Positions 11,083-24,685 of a DNA stretch of 64,000 nt are shown one piece after another. The position numbers and the translations under genes were made by a program. Position 1 is the stretch's first letter; every line of letters begins with the position of its first letter. The DNA comes from Halichoerus grypus (lineage: Eukaryota > Chordata > Mammalia > Carnivora > Phocidae): assembly GCF_964656455.1 (NCBI RefSeq), contig NC_135720.1, positions 52,044,598-52,108,597 on the forward strand. Direction: 5' to 3'. A model generated the notes under the pieces. That model was given only the letters and a program-made list of their open reading frames with translations. It made no database searches and was not told the DNA's origin.

Positions 11083-14000
11083 TTTTTCTTTCTTTACAAT
11101 TTTAGGATGTAGTTTCTTCTAACAGAACAAAATACACCCAGGATATAATGTACTGCTCTGTTCTGTTCCCCTGTTTATACCCCTTTTTTTTTGTCTTTTA
11201 ATTTTCATTTTTACAGTTACATGCTATCCTTCCAATGTATTTAATTTTATTTTTCTACACACATAAGTTTTTCTTTCTTTACAATTTTGGGATGTAGTTT
11301 TCTAACAAACAGACCAAAATACACACAGGATCCAGTGTATTACTCTGTTCTATTCACTTGTGTGATTATATTCTTTTTTTTTTTAAATCTTTTTTTCAGT
11401 TTCAGGTCTCTTCTGATTTGTTTCATGTATATTTCTTTGGGGTCATTGTTGCCATTTTAATATTCTGTTCTCTCCTTCATCTATTCTTCTCTGGACAGAA
11501 TGACAAGTTGGAAAAACTCACCTCAGAAAAGAGAACAAGAGGCAGTACTGACTGCCAGGGACCTAATCCATATGGATGTAAGTAAGATGTTGGAACTAGA
11601 GATCAGAATAACGATTAAAAAGATACTAGCTGGGCTTGAAAAAAAGCATAGAAGACACTAGACAATCCCTTTCTGCAGAAATAAAAGAACTAAAATCTAA
11701 TCAAGTTGAAACAAAAAGGCTATTAATAAGATACAATAAAAAATGGAGGCTCTAACTGCTAGAATAAGTGAGGCAGAAGAAAGAATTAGTGATATAGAAG
11801 ACAAAATGATGGAGAATAAAGAAGCTGAGAAAAAGAGAGATAAACAACTACTGGATCACGAGGGGATAATTCAAGAGATAAGTGATACCATAAAGCGAAA
11901 CAATATTAGGATAACTGGGATTCCACAAGAAGTGGAAAGGGGGGCAGGCAGAAGGTATATTGGAGCAAATTATAGCAAAGAACTTCCCTAAACTGGGGAA
12001 GGAAACAGGCATTCAGGTCCAGGAGGCACAGAGAACCCCCTTCAAAATCAATAAAAATAGGTCAACACCTTGACATAGAATAGTGAAACTTGCAAATCTC
12101 AGAGACAAAGAGAAAATCCTAAAAGCAGCTTGGGACAAGAGGTCCATAACCTACAAGGACTATCAGCAGACCTATCCACAGAGACCTGGCAGGCCAGAAA
12201 GGATTGGCATGATATATATTCAGAGTGCTAAATGAGAAAAATATGTAGCCAAGAATACTCTATCCAGTAAAGATGTCATTCAAAATAGAAGGAGAGATAA
12301 AAAGCTTCCAGGACATACAAACTAAAAGAATGTGATCACTAAACCAGCCCTGCAAGAAATATTAAAGGAGATCCTTTAAGCGAAGAGAGAGCTCAAAAGT
12401 AACATAGACCAGAAAGGAACAGAGACAATATACAGAAATAGTGACTTTACGGGTAATACAATAGCACTAAATTCATATCTTTCAATAGTTATTCTGAATG
12501 TGAATTGGCTAAATGCCCCCAGTCAAAAGACACAGGTATCAGCTTGGATAAAAAAGCAAGACCCATCAATCTGCTGGCTGCAAGAGACTCATTTTAGACC
12601 AAAGACACTTCCAGATTGAAAGTGAGGGTGTGGAAAAATCATTTATCATGCTAATGGACAGCAAAAGAAAGCTGGGGTAGTAATCTTTATATCAGACAAA
12701 TTAGATTTTAAACCAAAGACTGTAATAAAAGATGAGGAGGGACACTATATCATAATTAAAGGGTCTCTCCAACAAGATGTAACAATTATAAATATTTATA
12801 CCCCTAACATGGGGCAGCCAATTATATAAACCAATTAATAACAAAATTAAAGAAACACATTGATAATAATACAAAAATTGTAGGGGGCGTTAACAACCCA
12901 CTCACACCAATGGACAGATTATCTACGTAGAAGATCAACAAGGAAACAAGGGCTTTAAATGACTCACTGGATCAGATGGACTTAACAAATATATTCAGAG
13001 CATTTCATCCTAAAGCAGCAGAATACATATGCTTTTTGAGTGCATATGGAACATTCTCCAGAATAGATCACATACTAGGTCACAAATCAGACCTGAACCA
13101 GTATGAAAAGACTGAGATCATACCATTCATATTTTCAAACCACAATGCTATGAAACTTGAAGTCAACCACAAGAAAAAATTTGGAAGGACCACAAATGCA
13201 GGTTAAAGAACATCCTACTAAAGAATGCATGGGTCAACCAGGACATTAAAGAAGAGTTTTAAATATTCATGGAAACAAATGAAAATGAAAACACAACTGT
13301 TCAAAACCTTTGGGATGCAGCAAAGGTGGTCCTAAGACGGAAGTATATAGCAATACAAGTCTTTCTCAAGAAACAAGAAAGGTCTCAAATACACACCCTA
13401 ACCTTACACCTAAAGGAGCTGGAGAAAGAACAGCAAATAAAGCCTAAACCCAGCACAGAAGAGAATTAATAAAGATTAGAGCAAAAACAAATGAAATAGA
13501 AACCAAAAGAGCAGAACACATCAACAAAATTAGGAGCTGGTTCTTTTAAAGAATTAATTAAGATTGATACACCCCTGGCCAGACTTATCAAAAAGAAAAG
13601 AGAAAGGACCCAAATAAATAAAATCATGAATGAAAGAGGAGAGATCACAACCAACACTGAAGAAATACAAACAATTATAAGAACATATTATGAGTAACTA
13701 TATGCCAACAAATCAGGCAATCTGGAAGAACTGGATGTATGCCTAGGGATGTATAAACTACCAAAACTGAAACAGGAAGAAATAGGAAACCTGAACAGAC
13801 CCCAAACCAGCAAGAAAATTGAAGCAATAATCAAAAATCTCCCAACAAACAAGAGCCCAGGGCCAGATGGCTTCCCAGGGGAATTCTACCAAACATTTAA
13901 AGAAGAATACATACCTATTCTTCTGAAGCTGTTCCAAAAAATAGAAATGGAAGGAGAACTTCCAAAGTCATTTTATGAGGCCAGCATTACCTTGATCCCA

Positions 14001-16084
14001 AAACCAGACAAAGACCCGACCGAAAAGGAGAATTGGAGACCAATATTCCTGATGAACATGGATGCCAAAATTCTCACCAAGATACTAGCCAACAGGATTC
14101 ACCACGACCAAATGGGATTTATTCCTGGGCTGCAAGGTGGTTCAACATCTGCAAATCAATCAATGTGATACACTACATTAACAAAACAAAGGACAAGAAC
14201 CATATGATCCTCTCAATACACGCAGAAAAAGCACTTGACAAAGTACAGCATCCTTTCTTGATCAAAACTCTTCACAGTGTAGGGATAGAGGAAAATACCT
14301 CAATAACATAAAAGCCATAATACGAAAAGCCCACAGCAAATATCATTCTCAGTGGGGAAAAACTGAGAGCTTTTCCCCTAAGATCAGGAACAATGGCAGG
14401 GATGTCCACTCTCACCACTGTTGTTCAACATAGTAATAGAAGTCCTAGCCTCAGACAACAAAAGGAAATAAAAGGCATCTGAATCAGCAAGAAGAAGTCA
14501 AATTCTCACTCTTTACTGATGACATGATACTCTATCTGGAAAACCCAAAAGACTCTACCCCAAAATGGCTAGAACTCACAGGAATTCAGCAAAGTGGCAG
14601 GATATAAAATCAATGCACAGAAATCAGTTGCATTTCTATACACTAACAATGAGACAGAAGAAAGAGAAATTAAGGAATCGATCCCATTTAAAATCGCATC
14701 AAAAACCATAAGATACCTAGCAATAAACCTAACCAAAGAGGCAACGGATCTGTACTCAGAAAACTATAGAACACTCATGAAAGAAATTGAGGAAGACACA
14801 AAGAAATGGAAAAACATTCCATACTCATGGATTAAAAGAACAAATATTGTTAAAATGTCTATGCTACCTAGAGCAATCTACACATTCAATGCAATCCCCA
14901 TCAAAATACCATCAACTTTTTTCACAGAGCTGGAACAAATAATCCTAAAATTTGTATGGAACCAGAAAAGACCCCAAATAGTCAAAGGAATGTTGAAAAA
15001 GAAAACCAAAGCTGGTGGCATCACAGTTCCAGACTTCAAGCTCTATTACAAAGCTGTAATCATCAAGGCAGTATGGGACTGGCACAAAAACAGACACATA
15101 GATGAATGAAACAGAATAGAGAGCCCAGAAATGGACCCTCAACTCTATGGTCAACTAATCTTTGACAAAGCAGGAAAGGATATTCAATGGAAAAAAGACA
15201 ATCTCTTCAACAAATAGTGTTGGGAAAATTGGACAGCCACTTGCAGAAGAATGAAACTGGACTATTTCCTTACACAATACACAAAAACAGACTCAAAATG
15301 GATGAAAGACCTAAATGTGAGACAGGAATCCATCAAAATCCTAGAGGAGAACACGGGCAGCAACCTCTTTGACCTCAGCAGCAGCAACTTCTTGCTAGAC
15401 ACGTCTCCAAAGGCAAGGGAAGCAAAGGCAAAAATGAACTACTGGGACTTCATCAAGATAAAAAGCTTTTGAACAGAAAAGGAAACAGTCGACAAAACCA
15501 AAAGACAACCGACAGAATGGGAGAAGATATTTGCAAATGTCTTATCAGATAAAGGGCTAATATCCAAGATTTATAAAGAACTTATCAAACTCAACACCCA
15601 AAAGACAAATAATCCAATCAAGAAATAGGCAGAAGACATGAACAGACATTTCTCCAAAGAAGACATACAAATTACCAACAGACACATGAAAAAATGTTCA
15701 ACATTACTCGGCATCAGGGAGATACAAATCAAAACCACAATGAAGTACCACCTCACACAGGTCAGAATGGCTAAAATTAACCACTCAGGAAACGATAGAT
15801 GTTGGTGAGGATGCAGAGAAAGGGAAACCCTCCAACACTGTTGGTGGGAATGCAAGCTGGTGCAGCCACTCTGAAAAACAGTATGGACGTTCTTCAGAAA
15901 GTTGAAAATAGAGCTACCCTACAACCCTTTCATCCATTTTGCACTACTGGGTATTTACCCCAAAGACACAAATGTAGTGATCCAAAGGGTTACGTGCTAC
16001 CCAATGTTTATAGCAGCAATGTCCACAATAGCTAAAATATGGAAAGAGCCCAGATGTCCATCAACAGAGGGACAGATAAAGATG

Positions 16085-16085
16085 T

Positions 16086-16137
<52 letters not shown>

Positions 16138-16151
16138 CATATATATATTTT
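16085..16151. repeat. (GT)n(AT)n microsatellite in L1 ORF2 end
   Basis: Grew at the position where the undamaged L1 copy at 25443 reads GTGGTGTATATATACAATGG. Confidence 0.92.
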
Positions 16152-16464
16152 TGGAATATTAGTCATCAAAAGAAGTGATATCTTGCCATTTGCAATGATG
16201 TGGATGGAACTAGAGGGTATTATGCTAAGCGAAATAAGTCAGAGAAAGACAATTATCATATGATCTCACTCATATGTGGAATTTAAGAAACAAAACAGAG
16301 GATCATAGGGGAAGAGAGGAAAAAATAAAACAAGACAAAATCAGAGAGGGAGACAAACCATAAGAGAACTCTTAATCATAGGAAACAAACTGAGGGTCGC
16401 TAGAGGGGAGGGGGGTTGAGGGATGGGGTAACTGGGTGATGGACATTAAGGAGGGTATGTGACA

Positions 16465-16492
16465 GGGGCACCTGGGTGGCTCAGTTGGTTAA
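16465..16492 (+). mobile_element. 28 bp SINE head fragment inside L1 3' UTR
   Basis: GGGGCACCTGGGTGGCTCAG plus TTGGTTAA is the first 28 bases of a CAN SINE with nothing else of the element. The L1 phrase GGAGGGTATGTGA before it recurs as GGAGGGCATGTGA after it. Confidence 0.85.
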
Positions 16493-16631
16493 GGAGGGCA
16501 TGTGATATAATAAGCACTGGGTATTATATAAGACTGATGAATCACTGACCTCTACCTCTGAAACTAATACATTTTATGTTATAATTAATAAATTTAGATT
16601 AAAAAAATATATATATATTAAAAAATAAGAG

Positions 16632-16826
16632 GGGTGCCTGGGTGGCTCAGTCAGTTAAGCGTCTGCCTTCGGCTCAGGTCATGATCCCAGGGTCCTGGGA
16701 TCGAGCCCCACATCGGGCTCCTGGCTCAGCGGGGAGCCTGCTTCTCCCTCTCCCCCAGCTCATGCCCTCTCTATCTCTGTGTCTCAAATGAATGAATAAA
16801 ATCTTTAAAAAATAAAATAAAAAATA
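16632..16826 (+). mobile_element. CAN SINE in L1 A tail
   Basis: Full head and body, AATGAATAAAATC tail, within the poly(A) of the L1 at 9391-16830. Confidence 0.94.
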
Positions 16827-16835
16827 AAAAAGTTG

Positions 16836-17608
16836 GGGGGAAACGTGGTGATTAATTACTAAATTGCTTTTACTTTCTTTTGGTGAATTGCTTTCACTTT
16901 TGAATTAAGTCTAGAATTATTCTAAAAGTATCTGCATATTTACATTTTAGATGAGTGTTTTCACAACTATTGCCAAAAGTATTCCTTTAACTGCTACAAA
17001 GTAAACATTTGTCATCTTCATTCCGAATATTTTTATTTAATCATTTTAACTTATGTTTTGTTCCTTATATTAAAATTTTAGCATTAAAAAGTAATCCAAG
17101 GTGACTCCCATCAAACTTACAAATTGAAATAGCATGTCCTCCACCTTTCTGGGTTACTATCCACCTGCTACTCCAGCATAATTTCCATTAGGACAATTAG
17201 ATAATAAGGGTGGTGCTTTAAAATAAAAAGGGTTGTTTTCAATTTGTTTAAAATGCAGGAATACTACTTTTCCTGTTTCTCCCCACTCCCCTCATCATTC
17301 CATTATCTCCAAAAATGATAGAATCAGAGACAATGATTCCAGCTGGAATGCTGAGCATAATTACATCTTTTAAAAACTAGCATTATATCATTCTCAACAT
17401 AGACCACGTTCTGATAAAAGTAGATCACTTCAGGTTTCTAAGAAGATCTTTAAAAACTAAAAAACTGAACTATATGTTAGCACCCATAAATTCTCTTCAA
17501 ATAAAAATCTTTTTTTAAATGCCTTCAGCTGAATTGCAAAAGAACCCTTGACCTTAAGTACACCAATTTGTTCAGTTTGCTAGTAGAATTAAGACTATTT
17601 AAGTATCA
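16836..17608. other. Intronic, unique
   Basis: AT-rich sequence with no recognised gene or repeat. Confidence 0.45.
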
Positions 17609-17810
17609 GGGCGCCTGGGTGCTCAGTCGTTAAGCATCTGCCTTTGGCTCGGGTCACGATCCCAGGGTCCTGGGATCAAGCCCCGCATCAGGCTCCCTGC
17701 TCTGCGGGGGGCCTGCTTCTCCCTCTCCCACTCCCCCTGCTTGTGTTCCCTCTCTGGCTGTGTCTCTCTCTGTCAAATAAATAAATAAAATCTTAAAAAA
17801 AAAAAAAAAA
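17609..17810 (+). mobile_element. CAN SINE
   Basis: One-base deletion in the head (GGGTGCTCAG). Flanks AGACTATTTAAGTATC and AGACTAAGTATC mark the target. Confidence 0.94.
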
Positions 17811-18469
17811 GACTAAGTATCTAAATAACTAGCAAGTGTGTATAGTGGGTGAGCTTAAACCTCTTGAACGACTAGCATAAGAAATGGCTCAATTTCTGAT
17901 TATAACAGAGTTTGAAGATGCAAATGACTTTTTAATGCCTCATGCATTCAAGCAACAAGCATTTATAAGTGTCTATATGTGCCACTAGGAGGCAAATGAC
18001 AGGAGGCAATTCTTCAGCAAATCATTCATGTTAACTCACTCCTACCTGATAATCTGAGTCTGGACTGGCTTAGACAACTTTATGCTAGGTGTGATCTATT
18101 CCAGGCCACTACTAGTTCAGATGGATGTCCAAGACATAAGCATAATTCTCAAACCAATCTGGAATTCATTAAAAAAAAAAAAAAGATGTGAAAAATATCC
18201 CTCATTCTGAACCTGGTTGAGGTTCTGAATTTGAGGAATTAAAGTGAGCTTCCAGGCTTCTCCTGGATTATCAAAGAACTGATGCTACAGAGGGAATGAG
18301 AACACAAACACATCCACAGAGAGGCAAATGGATATAGAAACTCATAGATATGACACCAACACTCACACACAGACAACACAGATAGGCTGACAGCAGAGAC
18401 TGACAGCTTCAGACAGCCTTCAGAGTCAGCAGAGATTGTTTTGTGAATCTTCAGTGATGGCTTTGTTAC
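17811..18469. other. Intronic, unique
   Basis: No gene or repeat recognised other than an A run near 18170. Confidence 0.4.
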
Positions 18470-18925
18470 TCATTTTTCATTTATTCTGCAAACATGGATT
18501 GAGGACTGAGCACCTACTTTGTACCAGGCAATAAGCTGGGCTCTGCAGACCTAAAAGACCCAGAAAACAAAGTATTTCCTTAAGGAGTATGTGGTCACCA
18601 GGTGGGCAATATGAAATAAATGATATCAAAGGATGGAGTGAGGGGTAGCCTTGGCAGACCCAGAGGCAAGAGAAGGTCCTGGTCTTGTCAAGGATCTTCA
18701 AGTAGTCTGTCACAGCTGGTACTTTGATTAACAGCAGAAAACTAAGATGAAGCTGGCAAGAGGCAGGGACCAGGTTCTCAAGGACCTTCGAGAACACACT
18801 AATGAGTTTGTACTTCCCTCCTGAGGGTACTGAGAAGTCTTAAGCAGGAGAATGGAACAATCAGATTATGTGTTGGAAACACTGGTCTTGATACACTGGA
18901 GAATACATTGAATGGGAGAAAATTA
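18470..18925 (+). mobile_element. Ancient mammalian repeat (MIR/L2-like)
   Basis: Begins TCATTTATTCTGCAAACATG...GAGCACCTACTTTGTACCAGGCA and ends with a GAATGGAACAATCAGATTATGT-type block. The same layout recurs at 51640-52500 and 55835-56420. Strongly decayed; the class is a guess by eye. Confidence 0.5.
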
Positions 18926-21419
18926 GAGGCAAGGACACCGCCACTCACATCTGCTCCACGGACAAGGCATTCTGGTTGCCAGGTAAAAGTGTGGTCCAGG
19001 AAGAAGTACTTGTGGGGGCATTTGTGTGGTTCACTGGGGCAAAGGCAACTGAAGGCAGCCCTGTGGTGGTTTCCATTGCCATGAAGGAGGTACGGATTGC
19101 CTTAGAGCTGTGCTTTAGGCTACTCTTAGAGAAACTGTACATGGCATGGCAGTGTGGCTTGAAACATGTGTTCAGATCCTAGTATCTGCACATTTCCATG
19201 AGAGATGAGGGCATGGGTTGCAATTGCTCAGTTTTTCTTCTATCACCTCTTGTTTCAGAATAAAGGCTTTCACTCAGTTAAAAAATGTGTAAGGCAAAAT
19301 TCACTTACAATTCAACTTAAGAAACTAAATGAAGGCAAATATCTAATTCTTAAAAGGCTTAATATTGTTAAAAGGGAGTAACTTCTTAGGTTATCCTTCA
19401 AAGATGCTGCCTTCATAGAGAATCTTCAGGAACAGCAAATGTGAATGCAACTAGTAAAGAGCTTCAGAGGGACAACTCTGAACTTCAGGCTGAAATAGAT
19501 TGTTAGGGGAAAACAACTGAAAATAAAAGGAAAATCTAAACAATTCAGAACCAGATTGATGACTTTACAGGAAGAATGAAATTCTAGAACACAAATCAAA
19601 ATCTATCACATCACATGGCTTTCCCGGTTAGAGTGTGCCCTTCACCCAAAGGTCGGCCTTCATCTGCAAAGAGATCTCTCACCACTGCTCAGACTCTCAC
19701 CCTTGCTACCATGCTTCCTTACCCACTGCTTCCTCCAAATCAAAGGCCTTGTTGCCACTGCATCTAAGTGAACAATTCTTAAAATGAAGACTTCGGTTTT
19801 CTTACTCCATGAATACTTTCTGCCAAGGGATCTTTCTAACCTACCATCTATCCATCCTGATTTTCCTTTTCTATGTGCTGAATTTTCCCCTACAATCCCC
19901 ACATCCTGAAAATGATAGGATTGCCTTTAGGTTTCATTCAGTCTTCACACAAACCTACTGAACATTCTGAATCTGAGAAGAACCCTGAGACTTTTGTCTC
20001 TCTTCAAATGTAATTTTGAATTCTCAATTTTAGTTTCAAAAATTGCTATTATTTAATAGCACAAATGATAGCTTTACAGAATGGTTCTCAGAAGTGTTTT
20101 ATAAAGTATTTAATTATTAATCTTATCAAGTGCATTATTTATATTTTATTCTCTGTAGACAGTAAATATTGCATTTAATGGTAATATTTAATAATTATTA
20201 TAGGAATACTACTAAATTTATTTAATACTGAAAGTCATATGACCAATTCAGAAACTGGAAACATTTAATATGGTAAAGCCAATACCATATGCCTACAGCA
20301 GTATCTTCATTTATTTTAATAACACAAATGTGAAAGTAATTTGAATATATTTTTAATTGGCACATTTTTAAACATGTTGTATACAGTATTTTAAATATAG
20401 TAATATTGATCCTACTCAGGAGTACACAGTTAATACATATAAATAAATATATAAATTTGTACCATATATTTTTTGTGGGTTTTAATGCTGTTGATTTTAA
20501 TGTATATATCCACATTTGGAATCTGGTCCTTCAAGAGTAAATCAATAGTACTTTGATTCATAAAATTTCTTTATAATTGAGTTAGAATTTTAAGTCCCAA
20601 GTGAAGCAATAATATAGAATAAATTTAAAATCCTTTTATTTAGTCAGCTCTCAAAAACTGTTCCCGTATGCATTTCATACCCACCTGAATTTTTATTTAA
20701 TTCACTGAGTTGTAACTGTTTATGGATCATCTCCTCTATTGAACAAGGTATGACTGAAATCAGAAACCATTACTCTTATTCACATTTGTATCCTTGGCTT
20801 CCAGCATGAAGCCTAGCGCGTAGTAAGGACCAACTCTCTTTTTGTTGAATTGAATTCATGTATAACAATTCAGGGTCCTCCGATAAGCAAAAAGATATAT
20901 TCTAGCTAAGCATGATAGACTTTTCCATAAAACTAAAAATCATTTGCTTTTCCCAGCTACACAAAAGAACTACTTTCCCCGGTGTCCACTGTGGAGATTT
21001 ATTAATTCTCCTTTAGAAGACAAGAAAACACATGGCCCATTATTTCCCCAGTACTTGAAATGAGCACATTACTCGAAAAAGACAAAACATTACTGAACGT
21101 GAGGTCAGATTAAATCCAATATTAAATGAACACATAACTACACATATAGAACTCAGAAACATCTGTCATCATGAAAAAGATTTAAGGCCAAGAAAATTCA
21201 GCTTATGAAATTTCAGAAAAACATTTCCATTGCTAAAAAGTCTAAGGGACTTTCTACGCCTTCCTGAGCTCTGTGCTCACAGTTCCCCTTCCTCAATCTT
21301 TTTGGAAGAAGCAAATGATGAACAAGTCTAAAATTACATTATCTAGTTATAATTCCCTCAAAATGAATTAAAATAACCTGTTGAAATATCTAACAATTAC
21401 ATTCAAAAATATTTTTACT
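18926..21419. other. Intronic, mostly unique
   Basis: Contains a 66-codon open stretch on the plus strand (about 18948-19182, ICSTDKAFWLPGKSVVQEEV...) that I cannot assign, and an L2-like 3' end near 20735-20855. The 20100-20520 part is very AT-rich. No exon-like splice pair supports a gene. Confidence 0.4.
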
Positions 21420-22440
21420 ATAAAATACAATAGACACGGTAAATTGGACAGAATATTGAGTAACTGGTTACCTACCACCCAGCTTTATTAATCTTTATAT
21501 TTTGACATACTTATCCCAAAATTTAAGTAGTAAAACATTAGATACAGCTGAAGTCTCCCTTTGTGTCCTATTTCCTCGGAGTTAACAATCCTGATTTTGA
21601 AATCATTCCATGCTATGCAACATTCCATTTTAGAAATACATTCTGATTTATTTATCCATTTTTGTGGCATCTGCTAGTTATCCTCCCAAAACAGACTCTT
21701 CATCCATTCTTCTACTGGGTTTTTACATTCCAGGTAACAATCCATAGTCAATTATTTCTGATGCAAATATTTTCTCCTGGTCTGTTCTGCCTTTTCACTT
21801 TTCCTATGATGCTTTTTCCTGGATAGAAGTTTTAAATTTTAGTATAACCACATGTATCCATCTTTACCTTCATAATTTAGACTTTTGTGTCTTTTTTTTT
21901 TTTTTTTTGAGAGAGAGAGAGAGAGAGAGAAAGAGAGCAAGTGAGTGTGTAAGCAGGAGCTGGGGAAGGAGCAGAGGGAGAGGAACAAGCAGACTCCGCA
22001 CTGAGCATGGAGCCCAACAGAGGGCTCAATCCCACAACCCTGAGATCATGACCTGAGCTGAAATCAAGAGTAAGATGCTTAACTGACTAAGCCACCCAAG
22101 TGCTCCTAGGTTTTCATATCTTGTATAAGAAATTCTTCCTTTTCCCAGGTTCATAAAGATATTCCTCCAGATTTTCTTCAAGAAGTTTAAGTATAGGACA
22201 TTAATTCTATGTAATTTATGTTTAGAGAAAAAAGTACCTGATTTTATTTTACTTTTCACATAATCAATTGTCTCATCCCTGTTTATTGACTAGACCATCT
22301 TTTTCCCCACTGATTTTCAGTGCTACTTCAATGGTGTATTAAGTTTTCATGCAAGTTCCAAACTTTGTACTTTGTCTTATTTGTCTGTCTATATAATGCA
22401 ACACTGAGTGGTTCTGTTGACTAGAGGCAGGGATATATAA
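21420..22440 (-). mobile_element. Old L1 fragment, antisense
   Basis: The plus-strand text follows the reverse complement of an L1 ORF2 C-terminal region (TAAGAAATTCTTCC..., AAGAAGTTTAAGTATAGGACATTAA..., CCATCTTTTTCCCCACTGA..., TTTGTACTTTGTCTTATTTG). It is interrupted by the SINE at 21892. The part before about 21750 is less certain. Confidence 0.6.
21892..22106 (-). mobile_element. CAN SINE, old
   Basis: Long T tract followed by a (GA)n run and a diverged body ending GCCACCCAAGTGCTCC. Inserted in the antisense L1. Confidence 0.9.
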
Positions 22441-22560
22441 AGACAAGTAATGGGAAAATAGATTAGAAGGCTAGACTAAGTACAGTTCAAGTAGAGTCGT
22501 GAATATAATTAATGGTCTCCCACCAGCCTTCAAAATCTGGTCAGACAGCAGTCATCTAGA

Positions 22561-22775
22561 GCAGAGTCAGCAAATCATGGCCTGTGGGCCAAACTCAGAC
22601 TCACACCTGTTTTTGTAAATAAGTATTTGTTGGAGTACATTTATTTATGTATTTCTGTGGCTGTTTTGACTACAATGGTAGAATTGAGTAGTTGGGACAG
22701 AGATCATATGGCCCCCTAAGCCTAAAAGGTTTCCTACATGGTCCTTTAAAGAAAATATTGACCAACCCCTGATCT
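22561..22775 (+). mobile_element. hAT-type non-autonomous DNA transposon
   Basis: GCAGAGTCAGCAAATCATGGCCTGTGG head, GTTTTTGTAAATAAGTATTTG, GCTGTTTTGACTACAATGG, GAGTAGTTGGGACAGAGA and ACCAACCCCTG end. Same family as 57458 and 60246, in the same orientation. Confidence 0.7.
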
Positions 22776-23245
22776 AGAGATCTGACTATAATCTCAGCAT
22801 GATGCCTCTTTACAGCCTATATAATTTTGCTTTCATAACCAAAGTAGTCAGTTTTGGTTGATAAAGACAAAAAATTCCAATCCTAAACATTATGAAATAG
22901 GGCTACAGCCTTTCCTTTAAATTCATTTCAAAGGACTTATTAAAGACATTCTCATCTATGTTCATGGCATAATTTCACCTTAGGAATTATGATAAAACTT
23001 AAAATGTAATTGAATACATTGGTTAATTATTCTAGAGACAGAAACAGGCCTATTACACTCTGTTTCTCAAATTTCAGACTTTAAATGAGTCTGGGATGTG
23101 TTAGTTCTCAAAAACCAAGGTAGTTTGACTCCTGATCTCACTTCTTACAGACAATGCCATCATTGGGTTAGGACATAATGCTTCTGCTTCAGTTGTCATA
23201 AAAATTTGATAAAAGAAACATTCATTTAAAAATATTCCTGGTCTT
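22776..23245. other. Intronic, unique
   Basis: Nothing recognised. Confidence 0.4.
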
Positions 23246-23335
23246 GGGGTGCCTGGGTGGCTCAGGTGGTGGAGCATGTGACTCTTGAACTCATGACCCT
23301 GAGATCAAGCCCCACACTGGATGTAAATAAAAAAA
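23246..23335 (+). mobile_element. Short CAN SINE
   Basis: Older short form. Target duplication TTCCTGGTCTT (23235-23245) versus CTCCTGGTCTT (23336-23346). Confidence 0.92.
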
Positions 23336-23346
23336 ACTCCTGGTCT

Positions 23347-24493
23347 TTAATAAAACTGTAGCTATAGATATTGTCCACTGTATATTCAATGTTGCTTATG
23401 ATTTTCTAATGGATAAAGGAATCAGGGAAACTTTACCCAAATCATGCTGCTCAACCTACTTTACCTATAGGAAAGGCCAGTTCTAAGAAGAGGAATGTAG
23501 AGAGTAAGTGCTCAGTCCTTTAGGTGGAAGAAAGAAGGGGAGAACTGAGGAAAAACAGCAAATAGCTTAGTCTTGGATTAATAACTAAAGGGATTCAGAT
23601 TAGGCCTCCCACATCTCCTAAAAGGCCACAGCTAGCATTCCAGGTATTCCACTCATAGCCTCCATGGGCTAGAAGCCAGAACAAGGAAAGCATCAAGACC
23701 TTAGATTAGATGGCTTTAAAGGCAAGGCAGGTCTTTTCTATGTGATATACACATTGTTCTTGGGAGGGTAAGAAGAGGTATCCAAACAAAAGATGATAGG
23801 ATGTAGAGGGAAGTTGGAAATAATTTCTCATTATGGAAAAACTTAAAATTATTTTGTACAGAGCAGGAGGAAAAGGAAAGGAATATTGTTCCTTCCACTC
23901 CTGTTCCCAAGTCTCTTGGGCTATGATGTCGCCTCCCAAGAGATGGAAAACCTGGCTGCCTGTATAGCCCTGATTAATGGAAACAGAGACTTGCAGAGTA
24001 GCTCCACACTCTAATTCTCTCCCTCCCTGACTCTAGAAATGCTTGATTTGGCTATGTAAAAGTAATTCTAATTATAGTGATTTACATGAACTACTTACCA
24101 TTTATGCCTAATTACCTCATAGCACAATAACAATTATGCATACATTATATGTGTCAGATTAACCTGGTTGTTAAGTTTTATTTGTTAACAAAGATAAAGT
24201 GTTCATAAATGCTCATTCCTCATAGTTTGTTGCTTCTAAAGCATGGTCATCTGCTAATTTTTTCCAATTTTTATTAGAGGAAACACTGTTAAACTCATAC
24301 ATAAAAGCAGCCTAATAGACTGGTACCAGTTTTATTCTCATCGATAATTCAGACATTTTGTGAAGGTGCATTTTATTTTAATATTATACCTTAGCCTTAC
24401 AGCAAGTTTCTTAGAAGTACAATAAAAAAAAAAGGACATTCACTATATTGAATGTTTATGTTTAAATATCTGCATGAAAAACAAATGCACAAG
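23347..24493. other. Intronic, unique
   Basis: No gene, RNA or repeat recognised. The minus-strand open stretches near 23706-23939 show no domain or splice context. Confidence 0.4.
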
Positions 24494-24674
24494 GGGCACC
24501 TGGGTGGCTCAGTCAGTTAGGTGCCCGACTCTTGGTTTTTGCTAGGGTTGAGACTGAGTCCTGCATCGGGCTCTGTACTTAGCAGAGTCTGCTTAAGATT
24601 CTCTCTCCTTCATCTCCTGCCCTTCCCACATGTGTGTGCTCTCTCTCTCTAAAATAAATAAATCTTTTTTTAAA
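24494..24674 (+). mobile_element. CAN SINE
   Basis: Flanks AAATGCACAAG and AAATGCTCAAG are the target duplication. A second SINE follows directly. Confidence 0.92.
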
Positions 24675-24685
24675 AAAATGCTCAA

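Larger units (their letters stand above)
9391..16830 (+). mobile_element. Near full-length L1, inactive
   Basis: The 5' end keeps the L1 CCAATATGGCGGAGGAGTAGG motif (9408). A 2 kb 5' UTR follows, broken by a SINE at 10516. ORF1 starts at 11500 (MTSWKNSPQKREQEAV...) and is stopped and frameshifted; parts are open at 11743-11991. ORF2 runs from about 12440 to 16250 in pieces. The fragment at 13749-14168 carries [19 protein letters not shown]. The reverse transcriptase catalytic motif at 14512 reads FTDD, where FADD is usual. The ORF2 end contains a TG/TA microsatellite (16085-16151), and a 28 bp SINE piece sits in the 3' UTR (16465). The likely target duplication is AAACGTTGTGGGGG (9377) versus AAAAAGTTGGGGGG (16827), placing the SINE at 16632 inside its A tail. 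It lies antisense to AFG1L and is clearly dead. Confidence 0.88.

Noticed and set aside
18945..19182. Open stretch around ICSTDKAFWLPGKSVVQEEV, with open frames on both strands
   Set aside because: Unassigned, short, flanked by old repeat sequence, no start or splice context; likely chance.
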